This document shows, one piece after another, positions 21,039 to 31,586 of a stretch of DNA of 64,000 nucleotides. The stretch is taken from assembly GCA_029216955.1 (NCBI GenBank), contig JANAVB010033216.1:9201579-9265578 (forward strand), in the 5' to 3' direction. Position 1 is the stretch's first letter, and the number at the start of each line of letters is the position of its first letter. Position numbers and translations under genes: made by a program. The stretch comes from Iris pallida (lineage: Eukaryota; Streptophyta; Magnoliopsida; Asparagales; Iridaceae). The notes beneath the pieces are model-generated. The model saw only the letters and a program-made list of their open reading frames with translations. It did no database searches and was not told where the DNA came from.

Positions 21039-22152
21039 CTCCCATCATAAATGATTGAAAGCTATCTAACATATCCAAATAGCATTTAGCATGATAAATG
21101 ACATCAGTATACTGGAAAGTAGATGATTTTTCATTAATTTGTACATTTGTATTTACAGCAGGACCTTTAGCCTTGGCAGGCTTGGTCAGATTGATTACAA
21201 GAGGGGGAGAAGAAGTACGTGGAGGATGATTGGCTTTGTTACGACGGAGGTCGATAACAAGCGGCTCAGAGGAGGTGAGCTCCCTTTTTTCCTTGTTATG
21301 AGATAAATTAATAACAAGTGGCTCAGAAGAGGTGAGCTGCCTTTTTTCCTTGTTACGACGTAAGTCTATAACAAATGGCTCAGAAGAGGTGAGCTCCCTT
21401 TGATCCTGATCATCATCAGTTGGTTGCTTCTGAACTGGTAAGTGAATAGCCAGAGGCTTGGAGGACTGAGGACGAGAAACACGCCCTTTGACAGATATGA
21501 TAAGGGTGTCTTTAGGCACTGCTTCTTGCTCTTCTTCAATGTCCAGAGATGGGACTACCTTCATGAATTCATCCTTGTACATACGGGCATCGTTGCAGTA
21601 TGCTTCGACGCCTTTGAAAGGATAGAGATCAGCAACCTCCTTTTGAACCTCTCCATTGTCATCGACATATTTGAAATATTGATGGAGAGTCAAAGGAACA
21701 ATGTTATGTTTGTATAGGAATGGTCTTCCCAACAGAGCATTATAAGAACAACCACGGTTGTCAATGATGTAGAAGGTCACCTTTGTGCGATGATTGCCTA
21801 TTTGGAGTTTTAGGCGAATCTTGCCCAGAGGTTCACTCCTTCCCTGGTTGAACCCGAGGATGGTGGTGATTGTACTGGAAAGACTATGCACTGGGATCTT
21901 CAATGCATCCAACATTGTCTTCGACATAATACTAAGAGCAGACCCTGGATCTATCAGAATACGATCGAATTTCATCGAGTCGACATATCTTGTATAGTAT
22001 AGAGGACGGTCGTGCCTATTATCTTCCATCAACATGTCATGCTGTGTGAAAGTTATGTTTGAAATTAACTCCAACACACTATGACAATGGAGACAAGAGA
22101 CTGGCTCTACTTTTGGTTTCTTCAGAAGGGCTAGACAAGTTTTAGCTTGCAT
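21004..22152 (-). pseudogene. Element B protease and repeated spacer (382-codon open frame)
   Basis: Protease motifs near the start: NITFTQHDMLM, the active-site region DRILIDPGSALSIM, a hydrophobic IIDNRGCSYNALLGRPFL flap/GRP block and YFKYVDDNGE. After that comes a spacer with three to four units of the type ELTSSEPLVIDLRRNKEK (about 21190-21400), 57-60 bases each. The active site reads D-P-G where classic retropepsins have D-[ST]-G. Upstream it is cut off from gag by stops. Confidence 0.82.
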
Positions 22153-22159
22153 GAGAGCC

Positions 22160-24524
22160 TCACTCAGAGTTTTTCGAGTCTATTTGGAGAGGCGCAAGAG
22201 CTCGAAGATGGACAGACGGGCTGGTGTATTGGCCAACTGAGCTAAGATATCAAAGTTGTAAGGCTTTCCAAGTCCGGAAGGAGATGACTTCTTCAAAGGT
22301 TTGTCGAAGCGGACTTATTGTTTGCCTTTGTCGGCTACCGTCGGCTTGGGAGGAGTAGACTCTACAACCGGTGAGGATGCAGTAGAAATATCCTCAGTAG
22401 AAGCAGGCTGCACTGGAGCAGGCTCAGAAGAAGAAGCAGGATTCTCTTGAGCTTCGGGATAATCCTTTAGATAGGCCTTCCCTGATCTGGTGTCCAGCAG
22501 GATTTCCTCGTCAACTATGGGGTCAAAAGACACCATATTGCAAGTCTTTGTCTTGCCCTTGGAGCGGTCTTTCTTCTTGGAGGAAGAGAAAAGTTCGAAC
22601 TCTGAAGCAAGATCCAGATGAATCCACATAATTTTGCCATTGTCAAGAGACAAGGGGACGAGACCTTCACTTCATAGAGGAGGAAGATTCTCGATCTCAA
22701 GAGTAGCTTTAGGGATAGGAATGACACCGTGTTGTACCATCTGGGGCGGAAAGTCTCCGAATTGAACTGAAACCATATTTGCGGTAATAGTCTTCTCGTC
22801 TTGCTACAGAGTGACAACACCAGCGTTGACCAGCTCTTGAATTTTGCCTTTGAGCACATAACATGCTCGAGTGGGATGCCCAATGAACCTGTGATAAACA
22901 CAGTACTTAGGGTGATCAGGCTTACTGACTTCATCAGGCTTCTTGGGATCTGGGATCTGGGAGCTAGAGCTTATTGCTTTTGATCAAGCAATCAAAGATG
23001 CTCACAGTGTCATTCTCGTCAAAAGAGTACTCTACCTTTGGACGAGGTTCCCTTGGTGGAGGTGCTGAAGGAGTAGAAGTAGACGTAGGGGGAGCTACGT
23101 TGACCGCCGGAGATTCTTTGTTCTTATTCGTCAAGTTGATATTCAAAGTTTCTTTTCCTTTGTGGTTGTTCTGGCGATTGCCACCACCCGATGTCTGGTG
23201 TTCATCCCGGTCGAGGTTAGATATTCGTACCCCTAGCTGCTTGAATTTGTCAGCGCTAACTTCAGCTGGTTTAACATTGACAATGAAGGATGGCAAATCT
23301 TGGAACTGAGTTGACCCCGTCCACATGCTGATGATAGACAAAAGATTTGCCTTGCAGGTGTCTATGGTGACAGCGGTCGGAGTTCCAGGAGGCATTTTTA
23401 AAGCTTTCCGACGGAACCTTTGCAGTTTCATTGTGTCTTTGTTTGATTTTATTGAGGGCTGACATGGTCATGTCGTTGATCCTCTCATAGAATCATTCCA
23501 AGAAGATTTGTTTTAGGCCAGAGAAGGAGGTGATACAACCATCGGGCAAGCTTCTGTACCAATCGTATGCTACGCCGGCTAAACAACCGACGAATACTCA
23601 GGTAAGAAGAGCGTCATTTGGTTGAAGTTGGACAGTCATAACCTCAAAGTGGTTAATGAATTGACTGGGAAAAGTACTGCCATCAAACAGAGGGATTATT
23701 AGAATCTTGTACTTCGGAGGAAATGGGACTTCCTTCCATTCAACTGGGTAGGATTGCTTGATCCCCAACCTCTGCAAGTTGTCCTTCTCTTTGAAGGCCT
23801 CGAACTAAGTGCACAAGAGTTTGACAGCTTCATTGGCATCCTCCACTGATGTAGAAGGAGCAGGCTGAATCACAGTGTTAGGGGGAGGAACAGCGTGGTA
23901 AGCACTACCCCCAGCACCTGACTGACTGGGTGTGGGTTGGACCTTTACAAGAGGTACTGGAGGAGATGCTACCCCCAGCCCTGTATTGACAGGCACCGAT
24001 GATGCTATGATTTCAGGATTTACAGAAAGTACGGTCGATGGTACCGTATGCTGGGCCACGATAATAGAATGCATACTTGCAACCATTTCGGCCATGGTCT
24101 TCAACTTGTCTTCTAGTACAGCTATTCGTTGATCTTGACTAGATAAACTGGAAGCATCGGGATCTTCAGTGACAACATAAGCTGTCACTTCTCTAGGTAC
24201 ATTGGAGGATACTGTCTGTTCTGAACTTTTACTGTATGTATCGTAGTCAGAGAAAGAATCGTCTCCTGAATGAGAAAGAGGGAGATGATCGGAAGGCTCT
24301 TGAAGATTCTTTTGACCGATTGTGTCTCGATTTCGGGATCGGGTATGTTGGAATACTCCATCAGAAGATTCTTGGAGTAGATCCAAATACCGTTGGCTTG
24401 GCTTGCGAGGCTTGCCGTGCTTGGAGCACTTTCTACCCCCAGTGTCTCTGGAAGACATGTTGACAGAAGCGTACAAAACTTCGTCTTCGTCTTCTGACAT
24501 AGGTTCAGAATTTGAAAAGTTCAA
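22160..24524 (-). pseudogene. Element B gag
   Basis: The N-terminal part (23805-24524) is acidic and serine-rich with a short coiled coil (QDQRIAVLEDKLKTMAEMV). The gag core at 23430-23800 carries YPVEWKEVPFPPKYK, FEVMTVQLQPNDALL, DWYRSLPDGCITSF and FYERINDMTMSAL. A CCHC-like knuckle of the Tat kind (C-V-Y-H-R-F-I-G-H-P-T-R-A-C) lies at about 22855-22900. At least four in-frame stops and two frameshifts are present. Gag forms the particle and packages RNA. Confidence 0.85.
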
Positions 24525-25166
24525 ACGATCAAAGACAGATCGTCTGGTTGTCTGACAACAACACTTGATGACAATCTTGTGATTGCAATGGTATCCAAGT
24601 GGTTACACTGGAGGTGTTGAGATGTTGTCCCATTTTTGCTTGAGGTGTTCTCGGAAATCAGGAATAACAACGGGACGAAAAGAAGTTCGAGGGATATGTT
24701 CTTTGATAATATTCGGAACATGGTTTCCGATTCTTCAAATATTTTGTCCCCTGAGTGTACAGGGAAGTACTCATTTCATTGGCATAGGTAGCTGGATTTT
24801 TGATCCTGGAAGTTTGCTTCTGATGTTGGTTGGTCTTCGGCATTGGATGTTTGCGTTTTACCGAAGTTGGTCGATTGAGATAAGTTCTTAGATCAGCAAA
24901 CTCACCTCCAGGGGTTTCTGTTTGAGACACCAACAATTTTCCCTATCTTGAACAGGATATCTTGAGAGTTGGGAGATCTTGGAACTCTGCTACCAGAGTA
25001 GGCAGAATACCTCTCTGATCAGTATACTTCCGTTGACAATGAAGGAAGAAGAACCCTTATTGGAGAGAGTTCTTGTACTGACTACTGCCGAAGCACGTTC
25101 AGATTGATCGTCTACGGTAAAAACTGAAGAAGACTGAGAAAAGACCAAAGGGCCTTTTCCTTTGTT
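24525..25166 (-). other. Spacer between leader ORF and gag of element B
   Basis: No gene recognised. Short frames on both strands lack motifs or conservation with element A. It presumably forms part of the long untranslated stretch before gag. Confidence 0.5.
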
Positions 25167-25978
25167 TTATGAAGAAGGGTTAGCTAAAGAGCATTTCCCT
25201 CTGTTATCTTCCAAGTCGTGGGACGATGAAGTTTGAGAAAAGACCAACGGGCCTTTTTCTTTGTTCTGGGGAGGAGGAATAGCCAAAAGACTACCCCCAG
25301 TGGATTGCACAGGAGCAACAGGGTGCTTGAGAGGAGGAGCAGAGCTTTTCCCCTTGCTGTGGGAAGAGAAGAGATTAGCCAAAGGGCTGTCTCTCTTAGA
25401 CTGTACTGGCGTAGTGTACGCATGGGTTGATGGCACACTGGCAGATTGCACATGAGTAATTCTGGCAGAAGGTCTTCTGTCCTCAGTCTCAGCAACTTGT
25501 GCAGCAGGAGTCTTGTTGCCAGAGTGTTTGTGTTGCACTCTGGTTGCTGGAGTGGTGGATTGTGCAGGCAAAGTTGCAGCCAACTGCGCCAAAGGAATAG
25601 AGTCTTGTATTTTGACAGAGCAGCATATGAAGTGGGTTATGCACTGTCAAGAGGAGCAGCAAATTGTGCATGGAAAGTAGCAGCAGACTGCGCAACAGAG
25701 ACATCAGTCTTAGGAACAGAGGCAATGGACTGTGCAGCAGGCTAAGCAGCAGAAGTAGTGGACTGCGCAGCAGTCTTAAGGACCCACACTGGGTGAACTT
25801 TGCTCGTGGCAGAAGTTGTTACAGTACGAGGGGTGGTCCTGGAGTTGATCATCGCCTCGTAGGCCGTCTGGTTGACCTTTACAACCAGCGTCTTCTGCGT
25901 CTTTCCGATAGACGCAAGGTCATATTGAGTTGTCTCTTCCTCGTCGGAGGAGAAAGTCGTCCCCAGCAGAGTCGCCAT
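25167..25978 (-). pseudogene. Leader ORF (ORF1) of element B, starting on the primer binding site
   Basis: The ATG at 25978-25976 is followed by MATLLGTTFSSDEEE; its codons are the primer binding site itself. The frame has a stop at 25742-25744, continues rich in A, Q, S, T and P (AAQS, VAQSAATFHAQ), has a second stop near 25640, then shifts frame and continues at 25167-25592 (MAQLAATLPAQS, several AQS/VQS words, LANLFSSHSKG). Ogre/Tat elements are known to have an extra ORF before gag. The start is conserved in element A at 31496 (MANKLATLLGTTFSSNE). Function unknown. Confidence 0.65.
25956..25977 (-). other. Primer binding site of element B
   Basis: On the minus strand TGGCGACTCTGCTGGGGA and four more bases begin three bases after the 5' LTR end. 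TGGCGACTC... primer sites are typical of Tat/Ogre elements and are usually assigned to tRNA-Arg; the tRNA assignment is from family knowledge, not tested here. A nearly identical site lies at 31462-31483. Confidence 0.82.
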
Positions 25979-25980
25979 TT

Positions 25981-26816
25981 TGTTTGCAAAAACAAAAGTT
26001 GATCTTTATTTCAACAAACTTTGTAAGAAGATTACAAGAATTCTGGTAAAGTACAACTATAGAAATCCGATCTGAATGACGATCGCTTTATCCCTTGGAC
26101 GATGTGAACTTTGAAGATGGTAGCCTATGAAGATTGCAGCAGCACTTTGGCAAGAACTCCTGATCTCTGATAATGATCTCTGATATATCTATGTATGTGT
26201 ATATGAAGGCTTGAAACTCTATTTATAGAGTTCTAGAAATAACTAACTTTTAGTTATTCTGACTTGCGCAGGTTGGATTGCGCATACTTTGGATTACGCA
26301 GGAAATGAACTGCGCAGGCAGTTACTCGATCGTGGACCATCTGTATGTGACGCGTGGTATTGTTTGATTAAAATGTGCTTGATCGTGTACAGACGGTTGC
26401 CACATGGTGAGTAATTGATGGCATGAAGGCCGCTTGTACATTGTCAGTTGTCTTGAGGAAGTGCGCCACCTGAATTGCGCTGGCTTCGGATTGCGCTGGG
26501 ATGGACCACGCTGGGATGGACTGCACTGCAGAGAGTCTGGCAGATTGCGCTGTATGTACAGCTGTCCTCGAGCACTGTGCTGCACGATAAATGAATAGTT
26601 TCCTCGTTCTCCGTGCTGTCAGTTGTCAGAAGATCTGATTCTCTGTCAGGTAATGATGACGAGGCCATGTCAGCTTGCGTACTTGGATGAGTGCACAGTT
26701 CAGCCTGCAGAATCGAATTGTTGCACAATTTGTCTTCTGTGCAGTTCACTTGAAGGATGTCCAATTTGATTTTTACGACTTTTTTGATAGATGCAACTTG
26801 ATTTTTAGGACCTACA
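25981..26816 (-). repeat. 5' LTR of element B (836 bp)
   Basis: Aligns end to end with 9949-10768, with one 16-bp indel at about 26284. The minus-strand TATA core CTATAAATAG lies at 26219-26228, with TGCGCA words 35-60 bases upstream of it (26265-26310), the same arrangement as at the antisense PMD promoter. Confidence 0.93.
26219..26228 (-). promoter_or_regulatory. TATA box of the 5' LTR of element B
   Basis: CTATAAATAG on the minus strand, with transcription running toward gag. U3 would be the ~590 bases to its right, and R/U5 the ~240 bases to its left. Conserved in the 3' LTR at 10187-10196. Confidence 0.65.
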
Positions 26817-26821
26817 ATATT
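26817..26821. repeat. Target-site duplication ATATT, right copy
   Basis: Identical to 9944-9948. Removing element B and one copy rejoins element A sequence that aligns across the junction with element B's own protease region near 22030-22090. Confidence 0.92.
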
Positions 26822-29064
26822 GGGGATGATCTTCCTACACTGTGGCAGTGCGAACATGCTGTTGGATCATCTTCAGGCTGTCTGAGTTGGCGAATAAAGG
26901 ACTCAGCGTCCTTCAGTTCTTTACATAGAGCCTCTTGAGTATCTTTGGATAGTCAGAGAAGCTCGAACAGGGACAGTCGAGCTGAAGTACTAGCGAGTTA
27001 GGCTATTATATCGAAGTTGTAGGGTTTGGTCAACCCCAAAGCATTGTCTTTTTGTATAGGCCTGTCGAAATGGGCCTCCTTCTGCTTTTGTTTGTCGACC
27101 ACTGGAGGTTGAGATGGAACTTCCCCTTGGGCGGCTGTAGTAGTGACAGGAGGCGTCACTTTGACTGGAGCCTCCTTTTTTTAAACGTTCTGCTGTGAAC
27201 ACGTTTGTACGGGTAGTGCTTCCTTAGGAGAGGAAGTCACCATTCGGCAAGACCTGGTCTTCTTGTCTTTGCTTTTAGAGGTGAGATGTACCCCCGGTTG
27301 AATTAGTTCTGGAGCAAGATCTGGGTGAACCCACATGATCTCTTTCCGAGATGTGGTGAGTGGTATCAGACCACTCACATTTTCACGAATTGGCAGAAGG
27401 TTGATCACTTCCATTATCGCCTTCGGGATGGGGACAATGCCATCTTGAGCTTCAATAGACGACAAGGTGCCGAGCTGGAGTGACACCATGTTGGCCGAGA
27501 CTGTCTTCTCTTCGTCGACCGAGATGACATTCACAGTGATCATGCATTATATATAGTTATTTAGGATGTAGCAATCTCGATTTGGATGCCCGACGAACTG
27601 ATAGTAGTGATAGTACCTCAGGTCGCCTACCTTGTCCACCTCGTTAGGACGCTTTGGATCTAGCAACTTGATCTTGTCGCTCTGTTTTAGCATCTTGAAA
27701 AGCTTTAAAGTGTCCTCGTCATTGAAGGAGTAGACCTCCTTTGGCCTTTGTACAGGTGGGGGTTTCTGAGTGGGCCCTTGTGTGCTCTTCTAGGCATTGA
27801 CAGTCAGTGCCTATTTTCCTTTTGCCTCGTACCAACTGTTGTTGGTAGCAGCACGTTTCCCTTTGTCATCGAATGCGGAGAAGTGAACCCCCAGAAGCCG
27901 AGCATTGCGTGCCTTTTTCTCGGCAACTTCAGCTCTGATGATCAGTGAACTCCAATCCGAAGGTTGGACAGAGTCGAGCCAGAGTTTAATTGTAGGAGTC
28001 ATGTTCATGCTGCAGGAATTGATCAGCACGTGTTCCGGCATACCCAGAGGCAACCTTAAACATGCTTGTCAAAAACATCCAATGAAGGCTCGAACAGTCT
28101 CTTTTTTCGTCTGGTGCACTTCTATAAGAGATGACATTGCCATGTCTTTTCCTCTATCGTAGAATCGGTTGAGGAAGAGTCATGTCAAGTCGTTGAAAGA
28201 CGATATGGAATTATCGGAGAGACTACAATACCAGTCATAAGCGACTCCCTTCAATGCCGTGATGAATAGGCTGGTGAGTAGGGTGTCTTCTTCGGGAGAT
28301 GTCCCTTTTGAGACTGAAAGTAGGTCAGGTATCGACGAGAAGAATCCTTCATGTCATATGGTGTCAGCGTTTGTGGTTTATATTTGGGAGGATGAACTAC
28401 CTTGTTCCACTCGAGAGGATAAGTTTGTGGGATTCCCAACTTTCGATGTTCTTCCTGTTTATTCTGTGCTTTGAAGCGATCGTACAGATCTCTTACGATC
28501 TTAACTGACTCCTTTATAGAGCTTGGAGCAGGTGAGGGAGGTAAGGTGTGAAGCTCAGCCCCTGATGGAGTTGATGTCCGAGGGGCGGTGTGATGATCTG
28601 TTCCGAAAGATACCGTTGAGAAGGTATACTGGACTCTCCGTTAGCCCCAGGGTCGAGGCTGGTGGATATAGGCACGCTTGTCAATGGTTGAGAGGTCAGA
28701 GTATTCCAAATCTCAAACATCATTTGGGTCAAGGTTTGTATGGTGTTGGAGAGGGTCTTGAGGCCATCTTCTAAGGTGGCCATGCGCCGAACGAGATCCG
28801 GAGCTGAAGTGTCGATCTCTTCTTCGTCGCTACCCCTACCAAGTAGATGGGCATGACGTAGGTAGAAGTGGATGGATCAGTCGAGGCTTCGCTCTCAACC
28901 TCATTCTCCTGCGGGAGAGCTTCTTCTTCTAAGGCCTCGTACTGGCTACCCCCAGCTACCTTAGTGTTGGTTCCTCGGTAGATATCCTCATCTTCGAACG
29001 AAGGTTTGTCATGGATAGTAGGAGTTTGATTACCCCTGGCTTGCTCCTTTGTTGGAGTCTTCAT
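26817..29064 (-). pseudogene. Element A gag and gag-protease junction (decayed)
   Basis: Recognisable pieces: SANMVSLQLGTLSS and IMWVHPDLAPEL (27181-27543), a knuckle remnant near 27570-27640 whose first Cys is Tyr (Y-Y-H-Y-Y-Q-F-V-G-H-P-N-R-D-C), the core WYCSLSDNSISSFNDL and FYDRGKDMAM (about 28130-28240), YPLEWNKVVHPPKYK near 28400, and the N-terminus MKTPTKEQARGNQTP at 29064. Many stops and shifts. It corresponds block for block to element B's gag. Confidence 0.8.
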
Positions 29065-30590
29065 TCTTAAGCGGGTACCCTGAAATACCCCGGTTTACGA
29101 AACTATCGTTTTGTTTTTCCTCAGCTGACTCTTTGACGATCCCACCGAGGCCGAGGAGTTGGTGGTTGCCTTTCTTTCTAATGAGTGGGAGTTTGAGACA
29201 ACATGGCAAGAAGCAACCAAGGATTTTGTCTCGTCATTAATTGACACCCTCTTTTCGAGATGACATCGGATGGGTGCAGCTAGTGGGTTGCAGTTACTGG
29301 AACACAGACTGCCTGGGTGATGGAGCCGTTGTTTTGCAACAGCAGCAGTTGTTTGTGACCATGGCACAAGTGTGTCTCGGGAGAGGCGCATCGTGCGTAG
29401 TGGTCGTCTCTCCCGGTCAACGCTTGTGAGTGATCACATTACGCAGATCGTGAGGGGAGATTTTCACATTTACACCCCCTTTAGGGCTTGTGGTTTATAT
29501 TTGGAAGGATAAACCACCTTGTTCCATTCGAGAGGATAAGGTTGCGGGATTCCCAACTTCTGTCGTTCTTCCTGTTTATTTCGTGCTACGAAGCGATCGT
29601 ACAGATCACTTACCATCGCAACTAACTCCTCTGTAGAGTTAGGAGCAGGCGAGGGAGGTAAGGTGTGAAGCTCAGTCCCTGACGAAGTTGATGTCCGAGG
29701 GGCAGTGTGATGATCTGTTCCGGAAGACACCCGTTGAGGGGGTATACTAGACTCTCCGTTAGCCCCAGGGTTGAGGCTAGCGGATATAGGCGCTCTTGTT
29801 AATGGTTGAGAGGTCAGAGTATTCCGAATCTCAAACATCATTTGGGTCAAGCTTTGCATGGTATGGTCTTGAGGCCATCTTCTAAGGTGTCCATGTGTTG
29901 AACGAGATCCGGAGCAGAAGTGTCGATCTCTTCTTCGTCGCTACCCCCTGCCATTTAGATGGGCATAACGTGGGTAGAAATTGATGGATCGATCGAGGCT
30001 TCGCAATGGACCTCACTATCCTGCGGGATATCTTCTTCTTCTGAGGCCTCGTACTAGCTACCCCCAGCTACCTCAATGTCGGTTCCTTAGTTGAAATCCT
30101 CGTCTTCGAAGGAAGGGTTGTCATGGATATCAGGAGTTTGATTACCCCTGGCTTGCTCCTTTGCTGGAGTCTTCATTCTCAAGAGAGTACCCTAAAATAC
30201 CCTGGTTGACGAGACTATTATTTTGTTTTTCTTCGACTGACTCTTTGATGATCCCGCCGAGGCCGAGGAGTTGGTGGTTGCCTTTCTCCATGATGAGTAG
30301 GAGTTGGAGACAACATGGCAAGAGGCGACCAAGGGTTCTTTCTTGTCTTTAATTGGCACTCTCTTTCCGAGACGACGTCGGATGGGTGCAGCGGGTTGCA
30401 GTCACTAAAACACAGACTGCCTGGGTGATGGAGCCGCTGTTTTACAACAGCAGCAGTTGATGGTGACCACGGCACAAGTGTGTTTTGGGAGAGGCGCATC
30501 GTGCGTAGTGGTCGTCTCTCCCGCTCCACGCTAGTGAGTGATCACATTATGCAGATCGTGAGGAGAGAGTTTCGCATTTACACCCCCTTT
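28371..30590 (-). repeat. Tandem direct duplication (~1.11 kb) of the gag N-terminus and upstream leader in element A
   Basis: The block from TTGTGGTTTATATTTGG at 28371 to CACCCCCTTTAG near 29484 is repeated from 29488 to about 30590 with scattered differences; corresponding points are 1108-1117 bases apart. Both copies contain the gag start (MKTPTKEQ at 29064, MKTPAKEQ near 30172) and the same untranslated sequence upstream. The outer copy of the gag N-terminus also has stops, so both are dead. Confidence 0.85.
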
Positions 30591-31235
30591 AGGCGCATGG
30601 CGAGGCCAAGTGCCGAAAAAATTATGTAAATGTTGTGTCCCCTGATCTAGTTCCAGCGCATGAGATACACCTAGATCGTTCGTAGGAGAGCAACCTGTAT
30701 TACGTCTTGAACCCACTTTATGCGCACAACCTACGTGGGCGTATGGGCTCAAACTCACAAGATTTGCCCCCATCCGACTTGGTTTCATACGCAGAAGATG
30801 TGTCCAAATGGAAATGGGACTTAGAGAGTCGACTCGTGGCTGGTGCTAAGGCACTGAAGTCAACCCTGTACAGCCTACCGTCGGTTGTACGCATGACTTT
30901 CAGCGTTCATCCCTGGTTAACTGTTGCATAGCATGTTTTGGGTGTGTGGCCCATGCTGCCTTGGACTTCTTCGTACTAGCCCGTGAAGGTGCATAGTACT
31001 TAGAATCCAATACATCCTCGTCCTGACAGCGAGTGATTCTGTCAAAGGCAGAAGTCCTCTCCTACACACCATATTTTATGCGCGGGAGGCTGGATGCGCC
31101 CTTATTCCGTCGGCGTGTCTTCTTCGACTGAGAAGAAGAAGGTTGGGAGTTGCAGCCAACACTGAGTTTTCCTGGCAGATGTACTGTACCAGTGGACGCA
31201 TCTTATTTTATAAGAACATCAGCAGGAAGGGTCGG
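30591..31235 (-). other. Untranslated leader region of element A
   Basis: Between the duplicated gag start and the leader ORF. No conserved frame or motif found on either strand. Confidence 0.5.
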
Positions 31236-31496
31236 CTATAGTGGCACATCCCCTTCAGTGGTGGTGCTCGGCGTATCGCCTTTGCGAACCCAGACTTGAT
31301 GAGTCTTCTTTGACTTTGGCAGTCGCTTCGAAGGACTCGTGCTTCCTTCAGAGATGAACTCCTCATATGCCTGTTGATTGAGACGCACCATAAGTATTTT
31401 GTGGGAGGAGCCGAGCTTATCGTCGTCATATTGCGACACAACTTTCTCATTAGAGGAGAAAGTAGTCCCTAGCAGAGTCGCCAGCTTGTTGGCCAT
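31236..31496 (-). pseudogene. Leader ORF of element A (N-terminal part)
   Basis: The ATG at 31496-31494 lies inside the last 10 bases of the LTR. The frame runs MANKLATLLGTTFSSNEK, through the primer site, to a stop at 31236. The first 18 residues match element B (LATLLGTTFSS identical), and a later block is similar (KILMVRLNQQAYE versus KTLVVKVNQTAYE), followed by H-Q-V-W-V / H-P-V-W-V. The same ORF conserved in two diverged elements supports that it was once translated. Confidence 0.65.
31462..31483 (-). other. Primer binding site of element A
   Basis: Minus-strand TGGCGACTCTGCTAGGGA and four more bases, three bases inside the LTR boundary at 31487. Differs from element B's site at two positions. 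Confidence 0.8.
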
Positions 31497-31586
31497 TAAA
31501 ACGAGAACAACTAGATTGTATTGAACTTTGTGTTTAATTACAAATAGAATAGAGTACAATGTAGGACTTTGACTTAGTCCTAGGAG
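31487..31586 (-). repeat. LTR fragment of element A (last ~100 bp of its 5' LTR)
   Basis: The sequence between the primer site and the abrupt start of a Tekay-like LTR at 31587. It ends (minus strand) ...GGCCAACA, the expected CA terminus. The rest of this LTR should lie to the right of the Tekay-like insertion, but I could not find it. Confidence 0.65.

Larger units (their letters stand above)
9949..26816 (-). mobile_element. Element B: complete nested Tat-lineage LTR retrotransposon (16,868 bp) with antisense genes
   Basis: Bounded by two LTRs (820 and 836 bp) starting TGTTTGC and ending CCTACA in plus orientation, a perfect ATATT duplication, a primer binding site next to the right LTR and a polypurine tract next to the left LTR. 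Those fix minus-strand orientation. Order along the element: 5' LTR, leader ORF, gag, protease, linker, RT, RNase H, second RNase H, integrase, then two plus-strand genes with a tandem array between them, then 3' LTR. A hand comparison of the LTRs gives about 54 differences over ~820 bases (mostly transitions) plus one 16-bp indel, so the copy is not recent. Confidence 0.93.
3567..31586 (-). mobile_element. Element A: old Tat/Ogre-lineage Ty3/gypsy element, split by element B and truncated by two Tekay-like insertions
   Basis: Two blocks, 3567-9948 and 26817-31586, read as one minus-strand element: LTR end, primer site, leader ORF, gag, protease, linker, RT, RNase H, second RNase H, integrase, then an antisense (plus-strand) ORF. 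That order with two RNase H domains and a sense/antisense layout is typical of the Tat lineage. The left Tekay-like LTR (ending 3566) cuts the antisense ORF, so A's 3' LTR lies outside the window. The right edge is a 100-bp LTR piece interrupted at 31587. Every ORF is broken many times, so A is older than B. Confidence 0.85.
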
